Part shown: piece after piece, positions 1 to 8,393 of the stretch
Position numbering within the stretch: the first letter of the stretch is position 1
Layout: the number at the start of each line of letters is the position of its first letter
From: Verrucomicrobiota bacterium
Lineage (GTDB): Bacteria; Verrucomicrobiota; Verrucomicrobiia; Verrucomicrobiales; Akkermansiaceae
Assembly: GCA_026397695.1 (NCBI GenBank)
Contig: JAPLUJ010000492.1
Span: forward strand, 923 to 9,545
DNA: 8,623 nucleotides
Reading direction: 5' to 3'
The notes under the pieces: model-generated
Told to the model about the DNA's origin: nothing
What the model saw: only the letters and a program-made list of their open reading frames with translations
Databases searched by the model: none
Position numbers and translations under genes: made by a program

Positions 1-2
1 CC

Positions 3-959
3 GACCATGCCCGGTATTTTGAAGAAATCGGTTTCGCCGCCTATGTGACCAAACCGATTTGGCATCAGGAACTCAAATCCATTCTATCCCGGGTTCTGGA
101 GGAGCCGGACGGAGCCGCGCCAAATCCTCAGCCCATCATCATGCGCCGCACGGCGCGCGAAATGCTCAACCCATTTCAAGACTGCAAGTGGCGCGTCCTG
201 CTGGCCGAAGATAATATCACCAACCAGCAGGTGGCTCTGAACATCCTGCGGAAACTGGGTCTGCGTGCCGACGCCGTGGCCAACGGCGTGGAAACCATCC
301 AGGCGCTGGAAACCATCCCCTACGATCTGGTCATCATGGATGTGCAGATGCCCGAGATGGATGGCTGCGAGGCGTCGCTCCACATCCGCAATCCCCAATC
401 CGCCGTCCTCAATCACCAGGTGCCCATCATTGCCATGACCGCCAGTGCCATGCATGGCGACCGGGATAAGTGTCTGGCAGCGGGGATGGATGATTATTTG
501 GCCAAACCGGTTTCACCCCAGTCCTTGTCACAGGTTCTCAAGAAATGGCTGCCGATAATCCCGCCAACAGACGGACCGGCGGATGACGACCCGGCGGACA
601 CTTCATCGCCACGCCCGCGGCGCTCCCTGAAAATATTCGACCGGGAGGATTTTTCGGCCCGCGTGATGGGTGACGAAGCCTTGCTCCAAGCGGTGTCCGA
701 AGGATTCATCCAGGACATTCCGCTACAGATCGCGGCGTTGCAGCGCTATCTGGAAGACGCAGACGTCCCCAGCGCCGAACGCCAAGCCCATACCATCAAG
801 GGCGCATCCGCCAACGTGGGCGGTGAGCGCCTGCGCGAGGTGGCATTTCAGATAGAACAAGCCATCCGCGCCGGCGACCTCCATACCGCTGCGGCATCCA
901 TGCCGGAATTGGCAGCTCAGTTCGACGCACTCAAGCAAGCAATGACTACGAAACCATGA
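3..959 (+). CDS. Hybrid sensor histidine kinase, C-terminal part (receiver end, second receiver, HPt); 5' end outside window
   Basis: The frame is open from the window edge, so this is the last 318 residues of a longer protein. The GTG at 45 lies inside a receiver domain and is not the true start. Residues 1-35 are the end of one receiver, with the conserved Lys-Pro at 16-17. A complete second receiver spans about 63-185: the acidic pocket follows WRVLLAEDN, the phospho-acceptor is Asp113 in VIMDVQMPEMDG, and Lys-Pro sits in DYLAKPVSPQSL. An HPt domain follows at about 210-310, with phospho-His263 in AHTIKGASANVG. This is the usual C-terminus of a BarA/ArcB-like cytoplasmic phosphorelay, passing phosphate His-Asp-His-Asp. 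A short Pro/Asp-rich linker separates receiver and HPt. It is the first gene of an apparent operon with the kinase and regulator downstream; its sensory input and kinase core cannot be seen. The domain calls are secure, but the signal sensed is unknown. Confidence 0.93.
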   Translation, partial: DHARYFEEIGFAAYVTKPIWHQELKSILSRVLEEPDGAAPNPQPIIMRRTAREMLNPFQDCKWRVLLAEDNITNQQVALNILRKLGLRADAVANGVETIQALETIPYDLVIMDVQMPEMDGCEASLHIRNPQSAVLNHQVPIIAMTASAMHGDRDKCLAAGMDDYLAKPVSPQSLSQVLKKWLPIIPPTDGPADDDPADTSSPRPRRSLKIFDREDFSARVMGDEALLQAVSEGFIQDIPLQIAALQRYLEDADVPSAERQAHTIKGASANVGGERLREVAFQIEQAIRAGDLHTAAASMPELAAQFDALKQAMTTKP

Positions 960-981
960 ACCAACCCTAACATAAATTACC

Positions 982-2076
982 ATGAGAATCCTGATTGCCG
1001 AAGATGATGTCACGTCCCGGACCGTGCTGGCATCCGTGTTGAAAAAGAACGGTCACGAATTGGTGGAAACCGTCGATGGCAGCGAAGCCTTGGAGGAGCT
1101 GCAACGCCCCGACGCACCCCGCCTGGTGATCCTCGATTGGATGATGCCCAAGATGGACGGCTTGGAGGTCTTGCGCCGGGTCCGCGCCGTGAACCCCGAT
1201 CGCCAGCCCTACATCATCATGCTGACCATCAGGCATGAGAAGCCTAACATGATCACCGGACTCAACGCCGGCGCCAACGATTACTTGGGAAAACCCTTTG
1301 ATGCCGGTGAACTCATCGCCCGCGTGGAGGTCGGACGCCGCATGCTCAAAATGCAGGACGTGCTGGCTGCCCAAGTCGAGGAACTGCGCCGGTCCCGGAC
1401 CAACCTGCAAGACCTGACATCACGCCTGCAAGCCGTGCGCGAAGAAGAACGCACGCTCCTGGCCCGCGAATTGCACGATGTTTTCGGGCAGCACTTGACC
1501 ACATTGCAGATGGATTTGATGTGGGTGGACCGTCATCTTCAGACCACCCAAGCGCTGGATCTTGCGGCCGCGCAGGACAAAATCGTGGCCATGGTGCCAA
1601 TCGTCGAACGCTTGGTTGAACAGACGCAAACGATTTGCGCCGTGCTGCGACCGAATGTTTTGTTCGAACTGGGGCTGGTGGCGGCAATCGAGTGGCAGGC
1701 CGAGGAAACGGCCAAACGCGGCGATTTGGTTTTCACGTTGTCGATGCCTGAGCAGGATGTCGAGTTGGATCAGGACTGTGCGCTGGCGCTGTTCCGGGTG
1801 GTGCAGGAGTCTCTGACCAACGTCCTCCGCCACGCACAGGCGTCCCAAGTGGAGATCCGCCTGAACACCTCTGCCAAGGGGTTGGAACTGGTGATTCAGG
1901 ACAACGGCCGCGGCTTCCCACCGGAGTCGATTTCAGGTTCCATGGGATTTGGGTTGCTTGGCATCCACGAACGCGTCAACACACTCGGCGGAACCGTGCA
2001 ATTTTTGAATGAACCGGGTAAAGGTGCCGCTGTATGGGTGCGCATCCCGATACCCTGCGACAAGAAGAACCCATAA
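982..2076 (+). CDS. Response-regulator/histidine-kinase fusion (REC-HisKA_3-HATPase_c, NarX/DegS-type kinase)
   Basis: This is a 364-residue soluble protein with no membrane segment. Residues 1-120 are a receiver: acidic pocket Glu7-Asp8-Asp9, phospho-acceptor Asp52 in VILDWMMPKMDG, and Lys104-Pro105. A charged, probably coiled-coil linker at about 121-155 leads into a HisKA_3 dimerisation domain with phospho-His165 in RELHDVFGQHL. The HATPase_c domain shows the N box with Asn280 (QESLTNVLRHA), the G1 box DNGRGF with Asp307, and the G2 region GFGLLGIHERV. HisKA_3 kinases normally phosphorylate LuxR-type regulators, and one lies 14 bases downstream, so that is the likely partner. The N-terminal receiver suggests the kinase is itself switched by phosphate from another kinase or HPt, possibly the gene upstream; this is inferred. 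The ATG at 982 begins the typical receiver first strand (MRILIAEDD) and lies 22 bases after the previous stop. No ribosome-binding motif is visible. Confidence 0.93.
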   Translation: MRILIAEDDVTSRTVLASVLKKNGHELVETVDGSEALEELQRPDAPRLVILDWMMPKMDGLEVLRRVRAVNPDRQPYIIMLTIRHEKPNMITGLNAGANDYLGKPFDAGELIARVEVGRRMLKMQDVLAAQVEELRRSRTNLQDLTSRLQAVREEERTLLARELHDVFGQHLTTLQMDLMWVDRHLQTTQALDLAAAQDKIVAMVPIVERLVEQTQTICAVLRPNVLFELGLVAAIEWQAEETAKRGDLVFTLSMPEQDVELDQDCALALFRVVQESLTNVLRHAQASQVEIRLNTSAKGLELVIQDNGRGFPPESISGSMGFGLLGIHERVNTLGGTVQFLNEPGKGAAVWVRIPIPCDKKNP

Positions 2077-2090
2077 CCAAAAGAATCCTT

Positions 2091-2720
2091 ATGAAAATCC
2101 TTCTAGCAGATGATCATGCGATGTTGCGCAGCGGACTCAAGCTCGTGCTGGCGGAGGCGTTCAAGGAGGTGAAGTTCGGCGAGACCGAAAATTGCCAGCA
2201 AACTCTGGATGCCGCAGTCAAGCACCCATGGGACCTCATCATTCTCGATATTTCCATGCCAGGCCGCGGTGGTCTGGACGTGCTCAAGGAGATCCGCGCA
2301 CAATGTCCCAAGATCCCGGTGCTGATGTTGAGCATGTATACCGAACGGCAGTTCGCCGTGCGGGCGTTTCGCGCCGGCGCGAATGGCTATCTAACCAAGG
2401 CCAGCGCGGGCGCCGAGTTGATCCGGGCTGTCGAGCGCATCCTGGAAGGCGGCCATTACGTCAGCACCGACCTGGCGGAACATTTGGTGTCCGTATTGAG
2501 CGGTGCCCAGAACGGCATGTTGCACGAGCGATTGTCCGCTCGCGAATTTGAAATCCTGCGCTTGATTGCTTCCGGATCTACCGTCAAGGAAATCGCGGCC
2601 AACCTTTGCCTCAGCGGCAACACCATCAGCACCTACCGCACACGTATCCTGGAAAAAATGAAGATGCACACCAATGCCGAGTTGACCCACTACGCCATCA
2701 GCAACCATCTCGTCGAGTAG
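2091..2720 (+). CDS. NarL/FixJ-family response regulator (REC plus LuxR helix-turn-helix)
   Basis: This is a 209-residue DNA-binding regulator. The receiver occupies about 1-120, with acidic pair Asp7-Asp8, phospho-acceptor Asp53 in [13 protein letters not shown], and Lys103 in GYLTKAS. The C-terminal LuxR-type helix-turn-helix covers about 146-207 ([15 protein letters not shown], then [10 protein letters not shown] and the recognition helix [14 protein letters not shown]). Length and layout are those of ordinary NarL/UhpA regulators. The ATG at 2091 is chosen because it starts the receiver's first strand (MKILLADDH). The frame is open back to 2034, but that stretch overlaps the kinase gene and adds nothing receiver-like. 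As the probable output of the upstream HisKA_3 kinase, it should control transcription; its targets cannot be seen. A hairpin directly after the stop suggests the operon ends here. Confidence 0.95.
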   Translation: MKILLADDHAMLRSGLKLVLAEAFKEVKFGETENCQQTLDAAVKHPWDLIILDISMPGRGGLDVLKEIRAQCPKIPVLMLSMYTERQFAVRAFRAGANGYLTKASAGAELIRAVERILEGGHYVSTDLAEHLVSVLSGAQNGMLHERLSAREFEILRLIASGSTVKEIAANLCLSGNTISTYRTRILEKMKMHTNAELTHYAISNHLVE

Positions 2721-2744
2721 CCGGGCCCGCCGCGGCGGTCCCGG
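2721..2744 (+). terminator. GC-rich hairpin after the signalling operon, possible terminator
   Basis: The bases immediately after the response-regulator stop form a stem: CCGGG pairs with CCCGG around a perfect 12-base palindrome, CCGCCGCGGCGG, with one C/T mismatch between the two parts. No T run follows directly; a run of five T occurs at 2756-2760, 11 bases after the hairpin. It could end transcription or protect the mRNA end. The call rests on position and symmetry only. Confidence 0.4.
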
Positions 2745-2780
2745 ATCACCGACCATTTTTCCGCACTGCTCCCCCACCCC

Positions 2781-3163
2781 ATGAATCTCACTGGGATCAG
2801 CAGCCATTTCTTTGCCCGCAAGAAAACCTTGCGGATGCTGGAAATAACCGTGCTGTGGGGTGGGCTGCTGGCGCTTTGTTATCTGGTTTTTTCCGCAAAA
2901 TCCCCCTTGAATACGGTTTCATCCCGTTATTGTTATGGGTGGCCATGCGTTTCTGCTTGCGTGGCGTGATCACCGCTGCGACAGCAATTGCCATCATCGC
3001 CATCACCGCCTGCGCCATGCTGGGGGACCGGGAGAAATGCATCAGCGGCGACATGAACGACTATGTGTCCAAACCGATATCCCCCCAGTCACTGGCGGCG
3101 GTGCTGGAAAAATGGCTGCCCCCGAAAAAGGATGGGCTAGCAGACCTTGCCCCGCAACAGTGA
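2781..3163 (+). pseudogene. Remnant of a MASE1-sensor hybrid histidine kinase (end of MASE1 fused to the end of a receiver, frameshifted)
   Basis: The frame starting with ATG 2781 gives a hydrophobic stretch ([22 protein letters not shown]). At about 2887-2905, in a T6/A4/C5-rich stretch, the sensible protein moves to another frame, which continues [19 protein letters not shown]. These two pieces together look like the last membrane segments of a MASE1 sensor domain, known for a PLLLWAALRFG-type motif. From about 2990 the same frame changes directly into the last third of a receiver: [29 protein letters not shown], then VLEKWLP. The kinase core and most of the receiver, including the phospho-Asp, are absent. 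The receiver part resembles the second receiver of the gene at 3-959 (about 28 of 44 residues identical by hand count), although the usual Gly before Met-Asp/Asn-Asp is Asp here. It looks like a decayed paralogue with a large internal deletion and one frameshift. Its last 27 bases overlap the 3' end of the opposite-strand corrinoid gene. Confidence 0.65.
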
Positions 3164-3775
3164 CATCGCCGCGTCCACCGCGCTGCCAGCGTCAGGTGCA
3201 TAGCCGTCCGCACCGATTTCCTTGGCGTATTCAACCGTGATCGGGGCGCCACCTATCATGATGATCGGGTCCAGTCCCGCCTCGCGAATCGCTTTGACCG
3301 TGTCGCGCATGGCCGGCATGGTGGTGGTGAGCAACGCCGACAATCCCACAAGCTTGACACTGTGCTCGCGGATCGCCGCCACAAACTGCGCGGGCGCCAC
3401 ATTCACCCCGAGGTCAATCACGTCGATGTTCGCACCCTTCCACATCATGGCTATCAGGTTTTTCCCGATGTCATGAAGGTCACCCTCAACCGTGCCTATG
3501 ACGGCGTTGAATTCGGGTTTGACGCCCGCCGCTACCAGCATCGGCTCGAGAACACTGAGCGCTTCTTTCATCGCGCGCGCCGCTATGAGCATTTCAGGAA
3601 CAAAAATCTCGTTGTTCTTGAAGCGCTCACCGACGACCGCCATGGCCGGCACAAGTCGGCTCTCGACGATGAATTGGGCGCTCTCACCCGCAGCCATGCA
3701 GGCTTGCACGAGTTCTGGCACTTCTTTGCGTTTTCCAGCGATAACTGCTTCGGACAGAGGATGTAAGTCAGGCAT
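3137..3775 (-). CDS. Corrinoid (B12-binding) methyltransferase protein, MtbC/MetH-module type
   Basis: This is a 212-residue cytoplasmic protein with the two-part layout of methyltransferase corrinoid proteins. A helical B12-binding cap covers about 5-85, with the [12 protein letters not shown] segment that contacts the corrin in this family. A Rossmann-like cobalamin-binding domain covers about 88-210. The lower axial ligand is His101 in [10 protein letters not shown] (the DxHxxG motif). The other two family motifs are visible as [11 protein letters not shown] and MIGGAPIT, followed by [14 protein letters not shown]. The protein would carry a methyl group on cobalt between two methyltransferases. 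The homocysteine methyltransferase starting 120 bases away, divergently, is a natural acceptor-side partner; the methyl donor enzyme is not in the window. The ATG at 3775 gives the usual length and N-terminus, and no ribosome-binding motif precedes it. The family is certain, but the physiological substrate (methyl-THF, methylamine, betaine or other) is open. Confidence 0.93.
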   Translation of the reverse strand: MPDLHPLSEAVIAGKRKEVPELVQACMAAGESAQFIVESRLVPAMAVVGERFKNNEIFVPEMLIAARAMKEALSVLEPMLVAAGVKPEFNAVIGTVEGDLHDIGKNLIAMMWKGANIDVIDLGVNVAPAQFVAAIREHSVKLVGLSALLTTTMPAMRDTVKAIREAGLDPIIMIGGAPITVEYAKEIGADGYAPDAGSAVDAAMSLLRGKVC

Positions 3776-3895
3776 AACTGCGACAGGCTAGACACACCGT
3801 GCCCGGAACGTCTTGTAATACGGAATGATTCTTTGGTGATTCCATGCTTTCATCGGCATGAGGTTTGCGCATTGCCGCAACGCCGGGTTACACCC
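3776..3895. other. Divergent intergenic region between corrinoid protein and homocysteine methyltransferase genes
   Basis: These 120 bases must hold the promoters for both divergent genes unless the + strand gene starts earlier (TTG 3833 or GTG 3836 are in frame). I found no convincing -35/-10 pair, no B12-box and no room for a cobalamin or SAM riboswitch. The only symmetry seen is a weak GGAAT...ATTCC pair at 3822-3843. A shared regulator binding site is possible but cannot be pointed to. Confidence 0.3.
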
Positions 3896-4804
3896 ATGCC
3901 ACCCATGCAACGAAATTCCCTGCTTTTTGAGTTGGCCCGGCGATGCCTCTGCTGTGATGGGGCCATGGGCACCCAATTGTTAGCGCGTGGCCTGGCCAGT
4001 GGCTCTTGCGGCATGCTGTGGAATGTCGCGCGCCCGGACGACGTCGCTGGCATCCACCTCACCTATCGCGACGCCGGTTGCGACCTCATCACCACCAACT
4101 CGTTTGGCGGCTCACACTTCGCGCTGCAGCGGCACGGCCTGTCAGACCGCGTGGCGGAATTGAATCGCGCCGCAGCTCAAACGGCCCGCACCGCCGCCGG
4201 CGACCACGGCTGGGTGCTTGGCGATGTCGGCCCGTCCGGCGATTTCCTCGAACCGTTGGGCGACCTCACGGCGGACGACTTGCGCAATGCCTTGCGCGTG
4301 CAGATCACCGCGCTGTTAGAAGGTGGCGCTGACGCTATTCTGCTAGAAACCCTCAGCGATCCCGCCGAGGCGGTGGTGGGCGTGGAAGCCGCCAAAGCCT
4401 GCGCCGCCGATGTGCCGGTGATCGTCACGTATGCCTTCCAAAGGACCGCCGCAGGCGAGTTCCGCACCATGATGGGCACCACCGTGGCCGCCGCCTTGCG
4501 GGCCGCCACCGATGCCGGCGCGGCAATCGTGGGCGCGAACTGCGGCACCGCGCTGAGTCTCGGAAATTACGTGGATCTGGCCGGGCAACTCGTTGCCGCC
4601 GCCGGTGACGCCGCCGTGATCGTGCAACCCAACGCCGGTTTGCCACGCCTCGCCAACGGCCTCACCGTCTATGACGCCACCCCGGAGGAAATGGCAGCCA
4701 CCACCACTCTCCTGTTAGATGCCGGCGTGCGCATCATCGGCGGTTGCTGTGGCACCACGCCCGCCCATCTCGCCGCCATGAACCGCGCCCTGCGTTCCCC
4801 ATAG
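3896..4804 (+). CDS. Homocysteine S-methyltransferase family protein (MetH N-terminal-type, zinc-dependent)
   Basis: This 302-residue single-domain protein corresponds to the homocysteine-binding module of cobalamin-dependent methionine synthase (also related to BHMT and MmuM). The TIM-barrel opening motif is CDGAMGTQLL at about 20-29. Barrel motifs DLITTNSFGG, GDVGPSG and ILLETLSD follow. The three zinc-ligand cysteines of the family are present: Cys216 in GANCGTAL, and Cys284-Cys285 in GGCCGTTPAH near the C-terminus. Zinc activates the homocysteine thiol, which accepts a methyl group to give methionine. MetH itself has about 1,200 residues; the folate-binding, cobalamin and activation modules are absent here, but a cobalamin protein lies divergently next door, suggesting a split enzyme (inference). 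The start is uncertain. ATG 3896 or 3905 fits the family N-terminus best; TTG 3833 would add 21 residues unlike the family. Donors such as S-methylmethionine or betaine remain possible alternatives. Confidence 0.88.
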   Translation: MPPMQRNSLLFELARRCLCCDGAMGTQLLARGLASGSCGMLWNVARPDDVAGIHLTYRDAGCDLITTNSFGGSHFALQRHGLSDRVAELNRAAAQTARTAAGDHGWVLGDVGPSGDFLEPLGDLTADDLRNALRVQITALLEGGADAILLETLSDPAEAVVGVEAAKACAADVPVIVTYAFQRTAAGEFRTMMGTTVAAALRAATDAGAAIVGANCGTALSLGNYVDLAGQLVAAAGDAAVIVQPNAGLPRLANGLTVYDATPEEMAATTTLLLDAGVRIIGGCCGTTPAHLAAMNRALRSP

Positions 4805-4833
4805 ACGCCAAGCTGCGGCTGGCCGCTTTCACA

Positions 4834-4862
4834 TTGAAAACACCCGGGCGTCCGGCTATTGC
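4834..4862 (+). promoter_or_regulatory. Possible sigma-70-type promoter upstream of sdhC
   Basis: TTGAAA at 4834-4839 matches five of six -35 bases. It is followed after 17 bases by TATTGC at 4857-4862, a weak -10. A stem (CCGGGC/GCCCGG, 4844-4870) overlaps it. The location, 37 bases before the ATG, fits a promoter for the sdh genes, but the -10 is poor and such matches arise by chance. Confidence 0.25.
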
Positions 4863-5605
4863 TTGCCCGGCCAGCGCGGCCACTTGTTCCCTATTGTCAT
4901 GAATGCCCTCTCCCGTTGCCTCGATACCTACTGGTCCTCCTCTATCGGAAAAAAACTTGTCGTTGCTCTCACCGGAATCGTTCTGGTCCTGTTCCTGGCG
5001 GGCCACATGGTCGGCAATCTGGTGGTTTTTGCCGGGCCTGCGGCGTTCAACGACTACGCTTATTTCCTCCACCACATGCTCCATGGCGCGGGCATCTGGT
5101 TGTTCCGCAGTGTCATGCTCACCGCGCTCGCCGCCCACATCGTCGCCACCGTCGCCCTCACCCGCCAAAACCGGAAAGCCCGCATGGCCTATGAATGCAC
5201 GGCCACCCTCCAGGCCTCGCACGCATCACGCACCATGATCTTATCCGGCCTCACCATCCTGGCCTTTGTCATCTATCATCTCCTTCATTTCACCGCCCGC
5301 ATCGGCAACCAATACGACTCGCTCGCTCGCTACAAGGAATCCGTGATGATCAATGGCGTGCCGTTAGTCCGCCACAACGCCTGGCTCATGGTCATCGACG
5401 GCTTCAAGTGGTGGCCCGCCGCCCTCTTCTATGTCATCGCCATGACCCTGCTGTGCACCCACCTGACGCACGGCGTCGGCTCAATCTTCCAAACCCTGGG
5501 ACTCCGCTCCACCAAAGCCGCCAGCCTGATCCAACAAATTTCCATCGGTTACACGACAGCAAAATCCCTTCCGGCCCACTTGAGCAAAAATGGTCCAAAC
5601 ACAAA

Positions 5606-7516
<1,911 letters not shown>

Positions 7517-7528
7517 GCGCATTCACAA

Positions 7529-7601
7529 CAAGAGGGGAACGGGCGGCCCGCCCGTTTTGGTGGAATAAAAGAACACGGGCAGGCTGCCCGTGCCCCTCTT
7601 G
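7529..7601. repeat. Double palindromic (REP/BIME-like) element downstream of sdhA
   Basis: Two 19-base palindromes stand in tandem: AACGGGCGGCCCGCCCGTT (7538-7556) and CACGGGCAGGCTGCCCGTG (7574-7592). Each has perfect 9-base arms around a single central base. The pair is enclosed by inverted CAAGAGGGG (7529-7537) and CCCCTCTTG (7593-7601), so the outer 16 bases on each side also pair, with one mismatch. A 17-base A/T-richer spacer separates the units. It lies 12 bases after the sdhA stop and could stop transcription or stabilise the mRNA end. Elements of this GGGCAGGCTGCCC kind are scattered in many verrucomicrobial genomes (from memory). No transposase is present. Confidence 0.75.
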
Positions 7602-8096
7602 CAGAGCACTGCCATGCGTAACCCTTGGATGAATTGGAGTCAATGAAACCGTAGAAAGCGTATATCCTCTCGGCGATTTGTTCGGTGTCATTGATTGGGA
7701 TGGCAGCGCTCGAAGCGAAAGTTCTTCTTCGTAGGCCTGCGAGAGTCCAAGCCGATTCCAGAGATTCTGATTTCATTACCGCCTATTCGCTGGAAGTTGC
7801 CAGTGGATTTCGGGAATTCCGGGAGATGGTTCCCGCCTTCTACTGTGAGCTGTATCTCGTCCTGCTTCTCATTTAACGAGTTCAGCAATCTCTTTGACTT
7901 GCTTCTCTTGCAGAGTCTGCGCTTCAGATTCAAGTCCGCCTACAGCGAGTAGTCCGATTACGATCACAAATGGGATTCTCAATTTAGGCTGACGTCATTA
8001 GCGCTGGCACCGGCCAGCAAGTGAAAAAAGAAGGATCATGAGATTGAAATGTTTATGGCCGGTTGCTCCAGCCGCGAATTGTTCGGCTATTGGAAT
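7602..8096. other. Gene-poor stretch between the palindromic element and the SHOCT gene
   Basis: No intact gene is supported here. Apart from the possible decayed - strand gene, I see no RNA gene, transposase remnant or repeat. By eye the GC content is clearly lower than in the metabolic genes to the left, suggesting accessory or decaying DNA. Confidence 0.5.
7615..7982 (-). pseudogene. Possible decayed small secreted-protein gene, not recognised
   Basis: On the - strand, a TTG at 7982 opens a 37-codon frame (stop at 7869-7871). It starts MRIPFVIVIGLLAVGG and then continues LESEAQTLQEKQ, resembling a Sec signal peptide followed by a mature start. Just before this stop, a second frame carries on with a plausible protein (NEKQDEIQLTVEGGN, then GGNEIRISGIGLDS) to about 7745. 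A third frame then gives INDTEQIAERIYAFYGFIDS, running to about 7615, next to the palindromic element. This pattern fits one small gene broken by two frameshifts, but random open frames could look similar. I do not recognise any family. Confidence 0.25.
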
Positions 8097-8393
8097 TCAT
8101 CTTGTCTGAAATGGCATTGTGGGACCGAATGACGATCCGGAAGAGCTACACATCCTTGGGGCCATTACAAATAGAAATACGAGAATAGCGATCAAAGCCA
8201 TTATGAATTGGAACGTCACATATCGATTCGCAGCACGACCCAGGGAATCGTCACGCCTGTCATCGGGCTGTTGTCGTCGTGGGGCCAAGTCTTCGTTTAG
8301 CAGCTTCGCTTTCGCTTGCTCAAACTCTGATTCCGTAAGTGCTCCTGACGACCTTAAGTCGGCTAGACGCTGTAGTTCATCGGATAGTGACAT
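8097..8393 (-). CDS. Small SHOCT-domain membrane protein
   Basis: This is a 98-residue protein of unknown function. Residues 2-34 match the SHOCT pattern (short helical domain): SDELQRLADLRSSGALTESEFEQAKAKLL, broken here as SDELQRLADL at the first helix and GALTESEFEQAKAKLL at the second. A charged Arg/Asp/Gln-rich linker at about 37-58 is followed by one membrane helix at about 62-81 (FIMALIAILVFLFVMA) and a short Ser/Gly-rich tail. SHOCT domains are usually C-terminal; an N-terminal SHOCT followed by a single helix is a familiar small-protein form. ATG 8393 is chosen because it begins the SHOCT domain. The frame is open to 8489, but the extra 32 residues are Pro/Arg-rich and unlike a domain. 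It stands alone, with no partner gene near it. SHOCT domains are thought to mediate oligomerisation; no specific role can be assigned. Confidence 0.75.
   Translation of the reverse strand: MSLSDELQRLADLRSSGALTESEFEQAKAKLLNEDLAPRRQQPDDRRDDSLGRAANRYVTFQFIMALIAILVFLFVMAPRMCSSSGSSFGPTMPFQTR

Noticed and set aside
45..47. GTG at 45 as the start of the first gene
   Set aside because: It falls within a receiver domain's conserved Lys-Pro region and the frame is open to the window edge, so the gene begins outside.
2034..2090. Earlier start for the response regulator
   Set aside because: The 19 extra residues overlap the kinase gene and precede the receiver's normal first strand, which begins at ATG 2091.
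3776..3895. Cobalamin riboswitch ahead of the corrinoid or methyltransferase gene
   Set aside because: The gap is only 120 bases shared by two divergent genes, and no B12-box-like motif or typical multi-stem layout was found.
5195..5605. Open frame extending sdhA upstream to 5195
   Set aside because: Most of it lies inside sdhC in another frame and is Arg/His/Pro-rich with no domain. Only about 5555-5605 looks like genuine SdhA sequence.
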